A stretch of DNA of 64,000 bases from Bacillus cereus G9842 (GTDB taxonomy: Bacteria > Bacillota > Bacilli > Bacillales > Bacillaceae_G). Shown here one piece after another: positions 53,194 through 60,753 of the stretch (position 1 is its first letter; every line of letters begins with the position of its first letter). The notes under the pieces were generated by a model. It was not told the DNA's origin. It saw only the letters and a list, made by a program, of their open reading frames with translations, and made no database searches. Made by a program: the position numbers and the translations under genes. The DNA lies in the NCBI RefSeq assembly GCF_000021305.1, contig NC_011772.1, positions 1,526,001 to 1,590,000 on the forward strand, written 5' to 3'.

Positions 53194-54303
53194 GTGATAC
53201 AGTCTGTATTACCGGTGCAACAAAGTTTACCTCCGCAAAAAGACAAAGGGCTAGAAATACAATCAAAAAATGAAGATTCTTCATTCGATCGTACGATGAG
53301 AATGGAAAATAAAAAACAGCCGAAAACGGAGAAAACGAAACGAGAAGAAGCACCAACAGAAGAGAAAAAAGATTATATTCTTTCTAAAAAATCGGTAACG
53401 AAAGAAGAGCCTATTGTAAAGAAAGAAGAAAAAAAAGAGACAGAACAGTTGTTATTAGCTGTATCTGAGCAAATGGTTGCAATTGAGCAATTACATGTGC
53501 AGCCGGAATTGTTATATCAATACATACAAAAAATACAAGAGCTATATCAAGAATATGGCAATATTAAACTTAATGAATTACCTGCAGCTGAATTACAACA
53601 ATTACAAGAACTTCTTTCAAATATGAATATCAAAAATGCTATATGTTTAGAAGATACAATGCAAATGGTATTAGACAAAATGAAGATGCCGGAGCAAACG
53701 ATGCAAGCATTGAAGGTTGTAGAAACAGAAACTTGTAATATCGCAAAGAAACAAGAAGAGTTTAAAGACGTAGATCTTCCGAAAGGTGAGAGCGATGATG
53801 CAAAGGTAGAGTTGCCAGAGGTTGATGCATTAAATGATTCGAGCTCTACAGGTGCAGAGTTATTAAATAAAACGACGAGTACCGAACACATAGGGAAATC
53901 AAATAGTGGTGCTGAGAAAGTTTCATTACCTGACTTAGGAAAGAAAATGGAAGCGCAAGTAGAAGCGCTGCAAAAATTTGTAGTGAAACAAGAACGTGTT
54001 TTATTTCAGTTAAATCCAGAAAAACTTGGTACATTAACAGTATTTATGAAAAAACACGGAGATCAAATTGACGTTCACGTAGAAATGGAAAAACACGATG
54101 CGAAAAAACGTGTTGAAATCATTTTTGATGAATTGAAATTAAAGTTAAAAGAAAAAGAAATAAACATTCAAATTAGCTATTCAGATAAAGATGAAAATCG
54201 TAAAGAACAGCGAGAACAAGAGCAAAGGCAAAAACAGAAATTAGCAAATACAAATCATGAAAAACAACAATCAACAGAATTTGCGGGATTATTGGAGGAA
54301 TAA
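53194..54303 (+). CDS. fliK: Flagellar hook-length control protein FliK
   Basis: 369 residues from GTG at 53194 behind GATGAGGTG; an ATG at 53176 would overlap the end of fliJ. A long low-complexity ruler region, rich in Lys and Glu, leads to the C-terminal Flg_hook domain (about 255-345) with LFQLNPEKLGTLTVFM and IDVHVEMEKHDAKKRVE. Measures hook length and switches export specificity. Confidence 0.88.
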   Translation: MIQSVLPVQQSLPPQKDKGLEIQSKNEDSSFDRTMRMENKKQPKTEKTKREEAPTEEKKDYILSKKSVTKEEPIVKKEEKKETEQLLLAVSEQMVAIEQLHVQPELLYQYIQKIQELYQEYGNIKLNELPAAELQQLQELLSNMNIKNAICLEDTMQMVLDKMKMPEQTMQALKVVETETCNIAKKQEEFKDVDLPKGESDDAKVELPEVDALNDSSSTGAELLNKTTSTEHIGKSNSGAEKVSLPDLGKKMEAQVEALQKFVVKQERVLFQLNPEKLGTLTVFMKKHGDQIDVHVEMEKHDAKKRVEIIFDELKLKLKEKEINIQISYSDKDENRKEQREQEQRQKQKLANTNHEKQQSTEFAGLLEE

Positions 54304-54306
54304 AGC

Positions 54307-54885
54307 GTGCCAACAGTTGGATTAAATACAACGAGTACAAATCATATTCCGTTACAAACAGGAGCGCAAAAAAGTAATGTACCTGTTAATGGTGTACAAT
54401 CGCCAGTGCAACAAAGTAATGGAGTTTCTGCAGGAGCGCAAAAGACTCCTGGGGTAATGGGGAAAGATGATTTCCTGAAATTGTTTTTATCAAGTTTTCA
54501 ACATCAAGATCCATTTAATGCGATGGATATGAATCAAATGATGAATCAGACAGCACAGTTATCTCTTATGGAACAAGTACAGAATATGACGAAAGCAGTA
54601 GATAAGCTGCAATCAACGATGTATTCAACAGCACTTGATGGTGGAATGAAGTTTTTAGGTAAATACGTAAGAGGTGTTGACGGCGACGGAAACAAAGTAA
54701 CCGGTCAAGTAGAAACGGTTCGCCTTGCGGAAAATAACGACGTACAGCTCGTTATTAATAATAAAGTTGTATCTCTTCGTTTCGTTGAGAGAGTGTCTGA
54801 TAAACCGATTGGGGAAACGAACCCAGAAGACGCAAAGAAAGACGATCAAAAAGTAACTGAAGAAGTAAAAACTACAAATTCATAA
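54307..54885 (+). CDS. flgD: Flagellar hook assembly protein FlgD
   Basis: 192 residues from GTG at 54307 behind GGAGGAATAAAGC. GKDDFLKLFLSSFQHQDPFNAMD is the conserved FlgD core around residues 56-78. Scaffold/cap for hook polymerisation; located directly before flgE, as usual. Confidence 0.92.
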   Translation: MPTVGLNTTSTNHIPLQTGAQKSNVPVNGVQSPVQQSNGVSAGAQKTPGVMGKDDFLKLFLSSFQHQDPFNAMDMNQMMNQTAQLSLMEQVQNMTKAVDKLQSTMYSTALDGGMKFLGKYVRGVDGDGNKVTGQVETVRLAENNDVQLVINNKVVSLRFVERVSDKPIGETNPEDAKKDDQKVTEEVKTTNS

Positions 54886-54901
54886 GGAGTGTCCATACGT
54901 T

Positions 54902-56125
54902 ATGATTAAAGCGTTATATACAAGTATTACAGGAATGAATGCAACACAAAATGCATTAAGTGTAACTTCAAATAATATTGCCAATGCACAAACAGTAGGT
55001 TATAAAAAACAAAAAGCAATGTTTGATGATTTACTATATAACAATTCGATTGGTGCAAAAGGTGACGGTAAATATGCAGGAACGAATCCGAAAAGTATTG
55101 GTAACGGTGTAAAAATGAGTGGTACGGTTACGGATTATAGTGATGGTACAATTACGTTAACAGGTGGCAAAACACAAGCAGCAATGGAAGGTAATGGTTT
55201 CTTCGTTGTAGGTGATTCAAAAGGCGGAAATATGGAATTTACTCGTAAAGGTACGTTTGGGATATCTTCAGATTACTATATTACGAATACTGAAGGTCAA
55301 TACGTGTTTGCATACCCTGCGAATGAGGCAACTGGTGAGGTTGATTTATCTGGAATTCCAGGACCGTTGCAAATTCCAATGGGAACAGCAATTGGTGGTA
55401 TTCGAACATCGAAAGGGACAATTAAAGGGAATATTCCAACTGGTGAAAAACAAATTACACAAGATTTACCTGTATATGATAATGCAGGGAATACATGGAC
55501 AATGCGTGTAGAGTTTAAACAAACGAGTGAACATAATTATACATATAAAGTACAAATGCGCAATGACTCGAAAAAAGAAACAGAGTTTAAAGATGTTCAA
55601 GGTGCAGGTGGTAATATGACATTTGATGCTGTTGGAAATCCAAATCCGAAAGAGCAAGGAGCCAATATTCCGTTTGATGGAGGCTCTATAAAATTAGACT
55701 TAAGTCATTTAACAAATCATCCAACAGATAAAACATTATCAGTAACAGACGTAGATGGTAGAGCAGCAGCGACGGTTAAAGATTGCTTCATTGCTGACGG
55801 TGGATATGTAATGGTAAAATATTCTGATGGAAGTATGAAATCAGCTGGTCAATTAGCTGTTGCGATGTTCCCGAACGAAGGTGGACTAATGAAAACAGGT
55901 AATGGTAACTATACAGCGACGAATACAACAGGTATTTTAGCACTTGGTGCATCTGGTCAAAATGGTGCAGGTAAAGTACGCGGTGGTGCACAAGAAGGTG
56001 CCAATGTGGATTTATCTGTAGAATTCGTTGACTTAATGTTATACCAACGCGGATTCCAAGGAAATGCGAAAGTAATTAAAGTTTCAGATGAAGTATTAAA
56101 TGAAGTTGTAAACTTAATTCGATAA
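54902..56125 (+). CDS. flgE: Flagellar hook protein FlgE
   Basis: 407 residues. N-terminal LYTSITGMNATQNALSVTSN and C-terminal VDLSVEFVDLMLYQRGFQGN are the D0 helices of hook proteins; a single inserted surface domain lies in between. RBS AAGGAGTGTC. Normal for a Gram-positive hook subunit. Confidence 0.94.
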   Translation: MIKALYTSITGMNATQNALSVTSNNIANAQTVGYKKQKAMFDDLLYNNSIGAKGDGKYAGTNPKSIGNGVKMSGTVTDYSDGTITLTGGKTQAAMEGNGFFVVGDSKGGNMEFTRKGTFGISSDYYITNTEGQYVFAYPANEATGEVDLSGIPGPLQIPMGTAIGGIRTSKGTIKGNIPTGEKQITQDLPVYDNAGNTWTMRVEFKQTSEHNYTYKVQMRNDSKKETEFKDVQGAGGNMTFDAVGNPNPKEQGANIPFDGGSIKLDLSHLTNHPTDKTLSVTDVDGRAAATVKDCFIADGGYVMVKYSDGSMKSAGQLAVAMFPNEGGLMKTGNGNYTATNTTGILALGASGQNGAGKVRGGAQEGANVDLSVEFVDLMLYQRGFQGNAKVIKVSDEVLNEVVNLIR

Positions 56126-56174
56126 TATATCGTAATGAAAAAATGTAATGGAGTAGAAAGGGTTTTTTATTCGT

Positions 56175-56510
56175 ATGACAAGACAAGAGCGAATTTTACA
56201 ATTGCCTTTTTTCGAAAATAAACGTGAACTTGCCGAGCAAGTATTAAAAATAGAACGAGAAGAGCATGTATATTTACCAGATCAATTTGAAATTAAGCAA
56301 GTGCCTCCGTATTCATTTGGCGAAAAACAAGCAATCATTGGCCGTATCCATGAGTTTTATTTCATAAGTGTTGGTAGCGATAGCGTTTGGAAGTATCAGC
56401 TGTTTAAGGATGAGATGAAGTGTCGTGAGTTTTTTGTTATGTTGCCAAATATTACGGATCAGCAGATAGCGTTTTGGTTTAATAACATAGAGTTATTGAA
56501 AAGTTCTTAA
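56175..56510 (+). CDS. Unknown small protein after flgE
   Basis: 111 residues, soluble, alpha/beta (QERILQLPFFENKRELAEQV ... GSDSVWKYQLFKDEMKC). The weak RBS is AGAAAGGG. It lies 49 nt after flgE, probably in the same transcript. I do not recognise the family. Confidence 0.65.
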   Translation: MTRQERILQLPFFENKRELAEQVLKIEREEHVYLPDQFEIKQVPPYSFGEKQAIIGRIHEFYFISVGSDSVWKYQLFKDEMKCREFFVMLPNITDQQIAFWFNNIELLKSS

Positions 56511-56549
56511 AAAGATCTTAAAAGCTCTTTTTAGGGTTGACGAGAGGAC

Positions 56550-56745
56550 CCAGCGTTGTTTTGGAGCGGTTAGTGCCTAATAGGACCTCGACTGGTGTGT
56601 AAGGACAGAGGTATGGAGAGTTACTAGAGTAGTATAAGAAGAGGTAAGCAAAGTTTAGTGTGGATAAACATTTATGGTCCAGAAGAGCTCCTAGTTGTAA
56701 GAATAGAGCTATGGAGGCATACTGAGATGGATGGGGATGAGATAA
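56550..56745 (+). ncRNA. Candidate structured RNA with two diverged repeat copies
   Basis: The 310-bp gap 56511-56820 lacks coding potential and is unusually rich in G and poor in T-tracts. It holds repeat copy 1 (about 56564-56650: GAGCGGTTAGTGCCTAATAG ... CAGAGGTATGGAG) and a shorter copy 2 (about 56684-56717: AGAGCTCCTAGTTG ... AGAGCTATGGAG). Two related copies lie after cheV. Pairings such as CCTC with GAGG (copy 1) and CTCC with GGAG (copy 2) are possible. Confidence 0.5.
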
Positions 56746-56820
56746 TCATTTCATAGTAGGCCAGTGTGCCTTCTGGATAGTATGTGACGATAGATTTTTA
56801 TAAAAGGAGAGGTGAGGAGG

Positions 56821-57306
56821 ATGGCGCAAAATAAGTATCGCGTTACATTCATTTCGCCGAGTGAGGTTGAGCAGCGGACTGTAATGGCGGCGAATAGTTT
56901 GCCAGATTTAATCCGTAAAGTAGAGAGTATTATTGCCGATCCAAACGGTTATTTTGTGAATGATAAAAAAAATAATTGTTATTTTAAAGTGATTAAAGAA
57001 AATGTTACGTTTATTCAATATGAGTTACTATTTTCTGATAAGGAGATTCATATTGAAAAATTAAAACATATAGCACCGGTGGTATTAAAACGATTATTCG
57101 AAAAAATAAATGACCCGGAATTATATGCACTTGCGCTACTTGATGTTGATATAGCAACGAAAGAATATGTGCTAGCAGAAATGAATTCTGAGCTGAGAAT
57201 AAGAGTAGAGACGGAGCTTTCGAAAAAATGGGAAGCAATGCCGACAGAAATTGTAGGAGCGCAAGAAGTGTTATTAGAAGCACTTGCTTCGTTTATACAA
57301 GATTAA
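56821..57306 (+). CDS. FliG C-terminal-like protein
   Basis: 161 residues from the ATG at 56821 behind GAGAGGTGAGGAGG. The N-terminal ~75 residues form an alpha/beta domain that I do not recognise. Residues ~85-158 align by eye with the C-terminal part of the FliG in this window: VLKRLFEKINDPELYALAL with RRVLEEITDNGVLAKALK, and VLAEMNSELRIRVETEL with LFTCMSSNRKEMILEEL. A single-domain FliG paralogue between flgE and cheV suggests a switch- or CheV-linked role, which is inferred. Confidence 0.65.
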   Translation: MAQNKYRVTFISPSEVEQRTVMAANSLPDLIRKVESIIADPNGYFVNDKKNNCYFKVIKENVTFIQYELLFSDKEIHIEKLKHIAPVVLKRLFEKINDPELYALALLDVDIATKEYVLAEMNSELRIRVETELSKKWEAMPTEIVGAQEVLLEALASFIQD

Positions 57307-57309
57307 TTG

Positions 57310-57322
57310 TTTTTTAATAAAA
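57310..57322 (+). promoter_or_regulatory. MogR-type box upstream of cheV
   Basis: TTTT-TTAAT-AAAA fits TTTT-N5-AAAA exactly. It is 107 bp before the cheV ATG and overlaps the region just after the FliG-like gene. Confidence 0.5.
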
Positions 57323-57330
57323 TGAATCGA

Positions 57331-57368
57331 TCAACTATCTATATTTTTATATAGGTAGTTGACTTTTT
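57331..57368 (+). terminator. Terminator after the FliG-like gene
   Basis: TCAACTATCTATAT and ATATAGGTAGTTGA form a 14-bp stem with one wobble pair and a TTTT loop, followed by CTTTTT. Confidence 0.8.
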
Positions 57369-57428
57369 CGCTTTTATAAAGCTTAATAATTAGATATACG
57401 GAATTAATGGAAGGGGAGCGACACCTTT

Positions 57429-58337
57429 ATGTCACAAGCACAAAGTATTTTATTAGAAAGCGGAACAAATGAATTAGAGATTGTTACGTATACTGTTGGT
57501 GAAAACCTATTTAGTATTAATGTTATGAAAGTACGTGAAATCATTAATCCATTCCCTGTTACAACTGTGCCAGAATCTCATCATGCAGTTGAAGGTGTTG
57601 TTCAAGTACGTGGTGAAATTTTACCTGTTATTAACTTGGCAATGGCTCTTAATTTAAAGTCAACAAAGCCACTTGATCAAACGAAATTTATCATCTCAGA
57701 ATTAAACCAAATGAAAGTTATTTTCCGCGTTGATGAAGTGCATCGTATTCAACGTATTTCGTGGGAACAAATTGATGAACCAGCTTCATTATCTATGGGA
57801 CTAGAAGAAACGACATCTGGTATTGTAAAACTAGATGGCAAAATCATTTTACTATTAGATTATGAAAAAATTGTATGTGAAATTAGCGGCACTGGTTATG
57901 ACAATAAATCAATTGCAGGGTTAGAACAAAAAACAGATCGAGCTGAAAAAGTAATTTATATTGCAGAAGATTCAGCGATGCTACGCCAAATATTAGAAGA
58001 AACATTATCATCAGCTGGATATACGAAAATGAACTTCTTCAGCAATGGTGCAGAAGCGTTAGCGCAAATTGAAAAATTAGCGAAAGAGCAAGGCGAGAAA
58101 ATGTTTGAACATATTCACTTGCTAATTACGGATATTGAAATGCCAAAAATGGATGGACATCATTTAACGAAAGTGGTTAAGGATAGTGAAGTAATGAATC
58201 GTTTACCAGTCATTATTTTCTCTTCATTAATTACAAATGAATTATTCCATAAAGGTGAAGCTGTAGGAGCAAATGCCCAAGTAAGTAAGCCAGATATTCA
58301 AGAGCTAATTGGTTTAGTTGATAAGTTAGTGCTTTAA
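57429..58337 (+). CDS. cheV: Chemotaxis coupling protein CheV
   Basis: 302 residues. CheW-like domain (about 13-155; VREIINPFPVTTVPESHHAVEG around residues 38-59) followed by a receiver domain (about 175-300) with Asp in LLITDIEMPKMDG and Lys in AQVSKPDIQE. Couples receptors to CheA and mediates adaptation. It is the only CheW-type coupler in the window. RBS GAAGGGGAG. Confidence 0.93.
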   Translation: MSQAQSILLESGTNELEIVTYTVGENLFSINVMKVREIINPFPVTTVPESHHAVEGVVQVRGEILPVINLAMALNLKSTKPLDQTKFIISELNQMKVIFRVDEVHRIQRISWEQIDEPASLSMGLEETTSGIVKLDGKIILLLDYEKIVCEISGTGYDNKSIAGLEQKTDRAEKVIYIAEDSAMLRQILEETLSSAGYTKMNFFSNGAEALAQIEKLAKEQGEKMFEHIHLLITDIEMPKMDGHHLTKVVKDSEVMNRLPVIIFSSLITNELFHKGEAVGANAQVSKPDIQELIGLVDKLVL

Positions 58338-58338
58338 A

Positions 58339-58675
58339 AGCTTCTATTTAGCCAGAATAGAAGCTCTAGCTAAGTGTTGAGCGGTCAGTGCTTAATAGAG
58401 CCCTATGCGATGTTGAGACCAGAGATATGGAGTGGTTATAGGTAAGTAGAAGAGCTGGCGTATAACATTTTTCTATTTAGTAGGAATAGGGGAACTACTT
58501 ATGTAAGTAAGTTTTTAGTGATTAATAGAGTCTCATGCGATATGAGTTCAGAGGTATGAAGTTTAGGTAAGAAGAAGTGAGACTTTGATTGAGGATCTGA
58601 AGACTAGATTTATAACTCTATTCTGTTAGAGAGGGGAAGGAATTAGCCATGTGTAGCATTGGCTAATTCCTTTTT
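58339..58675 (+). ncRNA. Candidate structured 3' RNA after cheV with two repeat copies
   Basis: Directly after cheV: hairpin GCTTCTATT/AATAGAAGC (58340-58364), repeat copy 3 (about 58379-58460: GAGCGGTCAGTGCTTAATAG ... CCAGAGATATGGAG, with AGCTCT at 58362 able to pair with AGAGCT at 58451 and GGTC with GACC inside), repeat copy 4 (about 58511-58584: TTAGTGATTAATAGAG ... CAGAGGTATGAAG, with CTCAT-GCGAT-ATGAG), and a strong terminator at the end. No coding frame explains it. Confidence 0.55.
58637..58675 (+). terminator. Terminator ending the cheV/RNA transcript
   Basis: AAGGAATTAGCCA and TGGCTAATTCCTT form a perfect 13-bp stem with a 10-nt loop, then a T run. Confidence 0.9.
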
Positions 58676-58833
58676 GGTATTCTATACTCTAACCTGGCAG
58701 AAAAATGAAAGGTTTCTAAGATGTTTGGCGCTGTATGTATGAAAAAATCTTCAAATGAAGATTTTTGATTTGAAAATATAAGCAAACGTATTTTCGAGGG
58801 TTATTTTAGTAACATTTCGTGGTAACGCAAATT

Positions 58834-58846
58834 TTTTCGGTGAAAA
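58834..58846 (+). promoter_or_regulatory. MogR-type box upstream of mogR
   Basis: T6-CGGTG-A6 (58832-58848) contains TTTT-N5-AAAA. It lies about 115 bp before the -35 of the mogR promoter described below, so it may control a second, upstream promoter. Confidence 0.55.
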
Positions 58847-58961
58847 AACATTCAAAATACCATATAATATAATTAAATGTAATTAATATGCAATTTTACA
58901 TATTAATAAAAAACATTTTCCAAATTTTTATACTTTCTATACATTTTTGTATGTTTATTAT

Positions 58962-58989
58962 TTGACAGATAATTTCGAACTGTTATAAT
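58962..58989 (+). promoter_or_regulatory. Consensus sigma-A promoter of mogR
   Basis: TTGACA and TATAAT, both perfect, separated by 16 bp, about 74 bp before the mogR start. The rest of the 58676-59062 gap is AT-rich. Confidence 0.75.
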
Positions 58990-59062
58990 ATGGATATGTA
59001 AAAATTGCTATTTTCTTAAAAGACATGGGAGTCAGATGAGAATTGTGAAAGGATGAGGGGGA

Positions 59063-60022
59063 GTGGCACAGATTATGTATCACCACACAGCAATTAATGT
59101 ATTAGGTCTTTTACAAAACATGTCAAATAATAAAATGAACGATATGCAACTAGAGGTGGAATTTAAAAAAATAGAAAAAGAATTCCAAGTAAAGTATGAA
59201 GAATTAGTTGATTTATATAATAGAATGGTATTATTTCAAATAGATATAGAAAAAAATGGCGGGATGCGAGCATATGAAAAATCAGCAATTACATGGCTGA
59301 AGTCTGAACTAGAGCTACTGTATGAAGTGTATCAATTTTGTCAACGTCACGGTTTAAACATTTTAAATATTTCAAAATACGTAAGTAAAAATGAACTAAA
59401 TCTTTTTCCAAAAACAGAAAGTCAATTGCAAAATACGTATTATAAATTAAAAAAACGTGAAATATCGTTTGAAAATATTGAAAAACAAAAACCAGGACGA
59501 AAGCGAAAATATATACCAGTAAAAGAGACAATCGTTGCAAGAAAACAAGAAAACGAGTACGAATTAAAAGAAGAAATCCAGCATAAAGAGGATGAAAAAA
59601 ATCTTGTAACAGTTATATCTGGTATTGTTGATAACTTTGAAACAATTAATCAATGTAGTGAAAGGAAAGAAGACGAACTACATCAGTTTATGGAAGGTAT
59701 TTATAAGCTTTCTAGCATGGCAGCAGGGCGTTCTAGAGAGGCGAAGAATACACGTAGCTTAGAAGGTGAATTGCAGTCGTTACAACTAGAAAATGAAAGG
59801 TTAAAACGAGAAAAAGAAGAGCTTGTGCAAGATATTAAAGGCATGACGCAGCTTTTAATTCATTTCATTACAAGTTCTGATATTGATCAAATTCGTAAAT
59901 TACCAACTTTCGTACAAGATTGTAAAATGGAATTACATAAACTAGGGCTATATAATGCACAAGACGGAAAAATGAAAATAATGGTTGACCGTAGCGGACA
60001 AGTTATGACGGTAACACAGTAA
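59063..60022 (+). CDS. mogR: Motility repressor MogR
   Basis: 319 residues. N-terminal helical DNA-binding domain (about 1-140; WLKSELELLYEVYQFCQRHG, then LNLFPKTESQLQNTYYKL and the basic PGRKRKYIP arm) and a C-terminal coiled coil (about 225-270). The pattern is that of Listeria MogR, which binds TTTT-N5-AAAA boxes to silence flagellar genes; the B. cereus group uses it in place of SigD control. GTG at 59063 is the likely start, or ATG at 59075. Placed at the end of the cluster it regulates. Confidence 0.9.
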   Translation: MAQIMYHHTAINVLGLLQNMSNNKMNDMQLEVEFKKIEKEFQVKYEELVDLYNRMVLFQIDIEKNGGMRAYEKSAITWLKSELELLYEVYQFCQRHGLNILNISKYVSKNELNLFPKTESQLQNTYYKLKKREISFENIEKQKPGRKRKYIPVKETIVARKQENEYELKEEIQHKEDEKNLVTVISGIVDNFETINQCSERKEDELHQFMEGIYKLSSMAAGRSREAKNTRSLEGELQSLQLENERLKREKEELVQDIKGMTQLLIHFITSSDIDQIRKLPTFVQDCKMELHKLGLYNAQDGKMKIMVDRSGQVMTVTQ

Positions 60023-60034
60023 TAAAATTTGGGT

Positions 60035-60085
60035 ACAAAACAAAAGGGAGATACATAGTTTATATGTATTTCCCTTTTGTTTTGT
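60035..60085 (+). terminator. Terminator after mogR
   Basis: ACAAAACAAAAGGGA and TCCCTTTTGTTTTGT with inner ATACATA/TATGTAT make a very long stem. Confidence 0.88.
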
Positions 60086-60157
60086 GTGGAATCGTTCCGT
60101 AAAAGGAAAAGGTGTTTTATAAAAATATGTTTAGTGTAACTCGAATTAATAATTTGA

Positions 60158-60367
60158 ATTTTAAATAACGATAAAGAAATAAGAAAAGAGTATGTTCTTC
60201 ATAATCTAAAAAACATGTATCCTAAAGTTATCATTCATAACAATCCATATAAAGATTCTTCTACGTCTACAAATCTAGAGCGATTATCGGAACTGTTTAA
60301 CAGGATTAAAGAAAAGGAAGGATTATGTGTATCCGGCTTTTTCTTTTTTATGAGGCTATTTAAATAG
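60158..60367 (+). pseudogene. Gene remnant in the gap after mogR
   Basis: One frame is open for about 69 codons and reads like protein (KEYVLHNLKNMYPKVIIHNN, NLERLSELFNRIKEKEG), but it has no start codon with an RBS and ends in Phe-rich sequence. I do not recognise the source. The rest of the 731-bp gap (60368-60753) is AT-rich and shows nothing else besides possible promoters for the next gene. Confidence 0.4.
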
Positions 60368-60753
60368 TTTTAAAGATTATAATTTAGTGCAAATTTAATT
60401 GAAAGTTTAAGCTTTTAAAAATCGCTCATCTCTTGCACCATATTCGCATTTTTATTTGGAAAGTCACATTTGAAAAGTCTACATGGTGGTTATTTAAATT
60501 TCTGCTGTCGAAGCTATTCAAATGATATTTAATTTTCAATATTTATTAGTAGATTGTGTTACTTTCGTTAAATATTTCATGTCACTCATTCTATATTACG
60601 TAATATTAAGAGATATAACAAGTTTTAAAAAAATTCACTAGCATATTTTTAAAAAAAGTACGATAATATAATCTGTTAATATAAAAATATCCTTTAATAG
60701 GGATATTAAATTATAAGGAATAAAATAATAGAAAAATAATCTTTGGGAGGATT

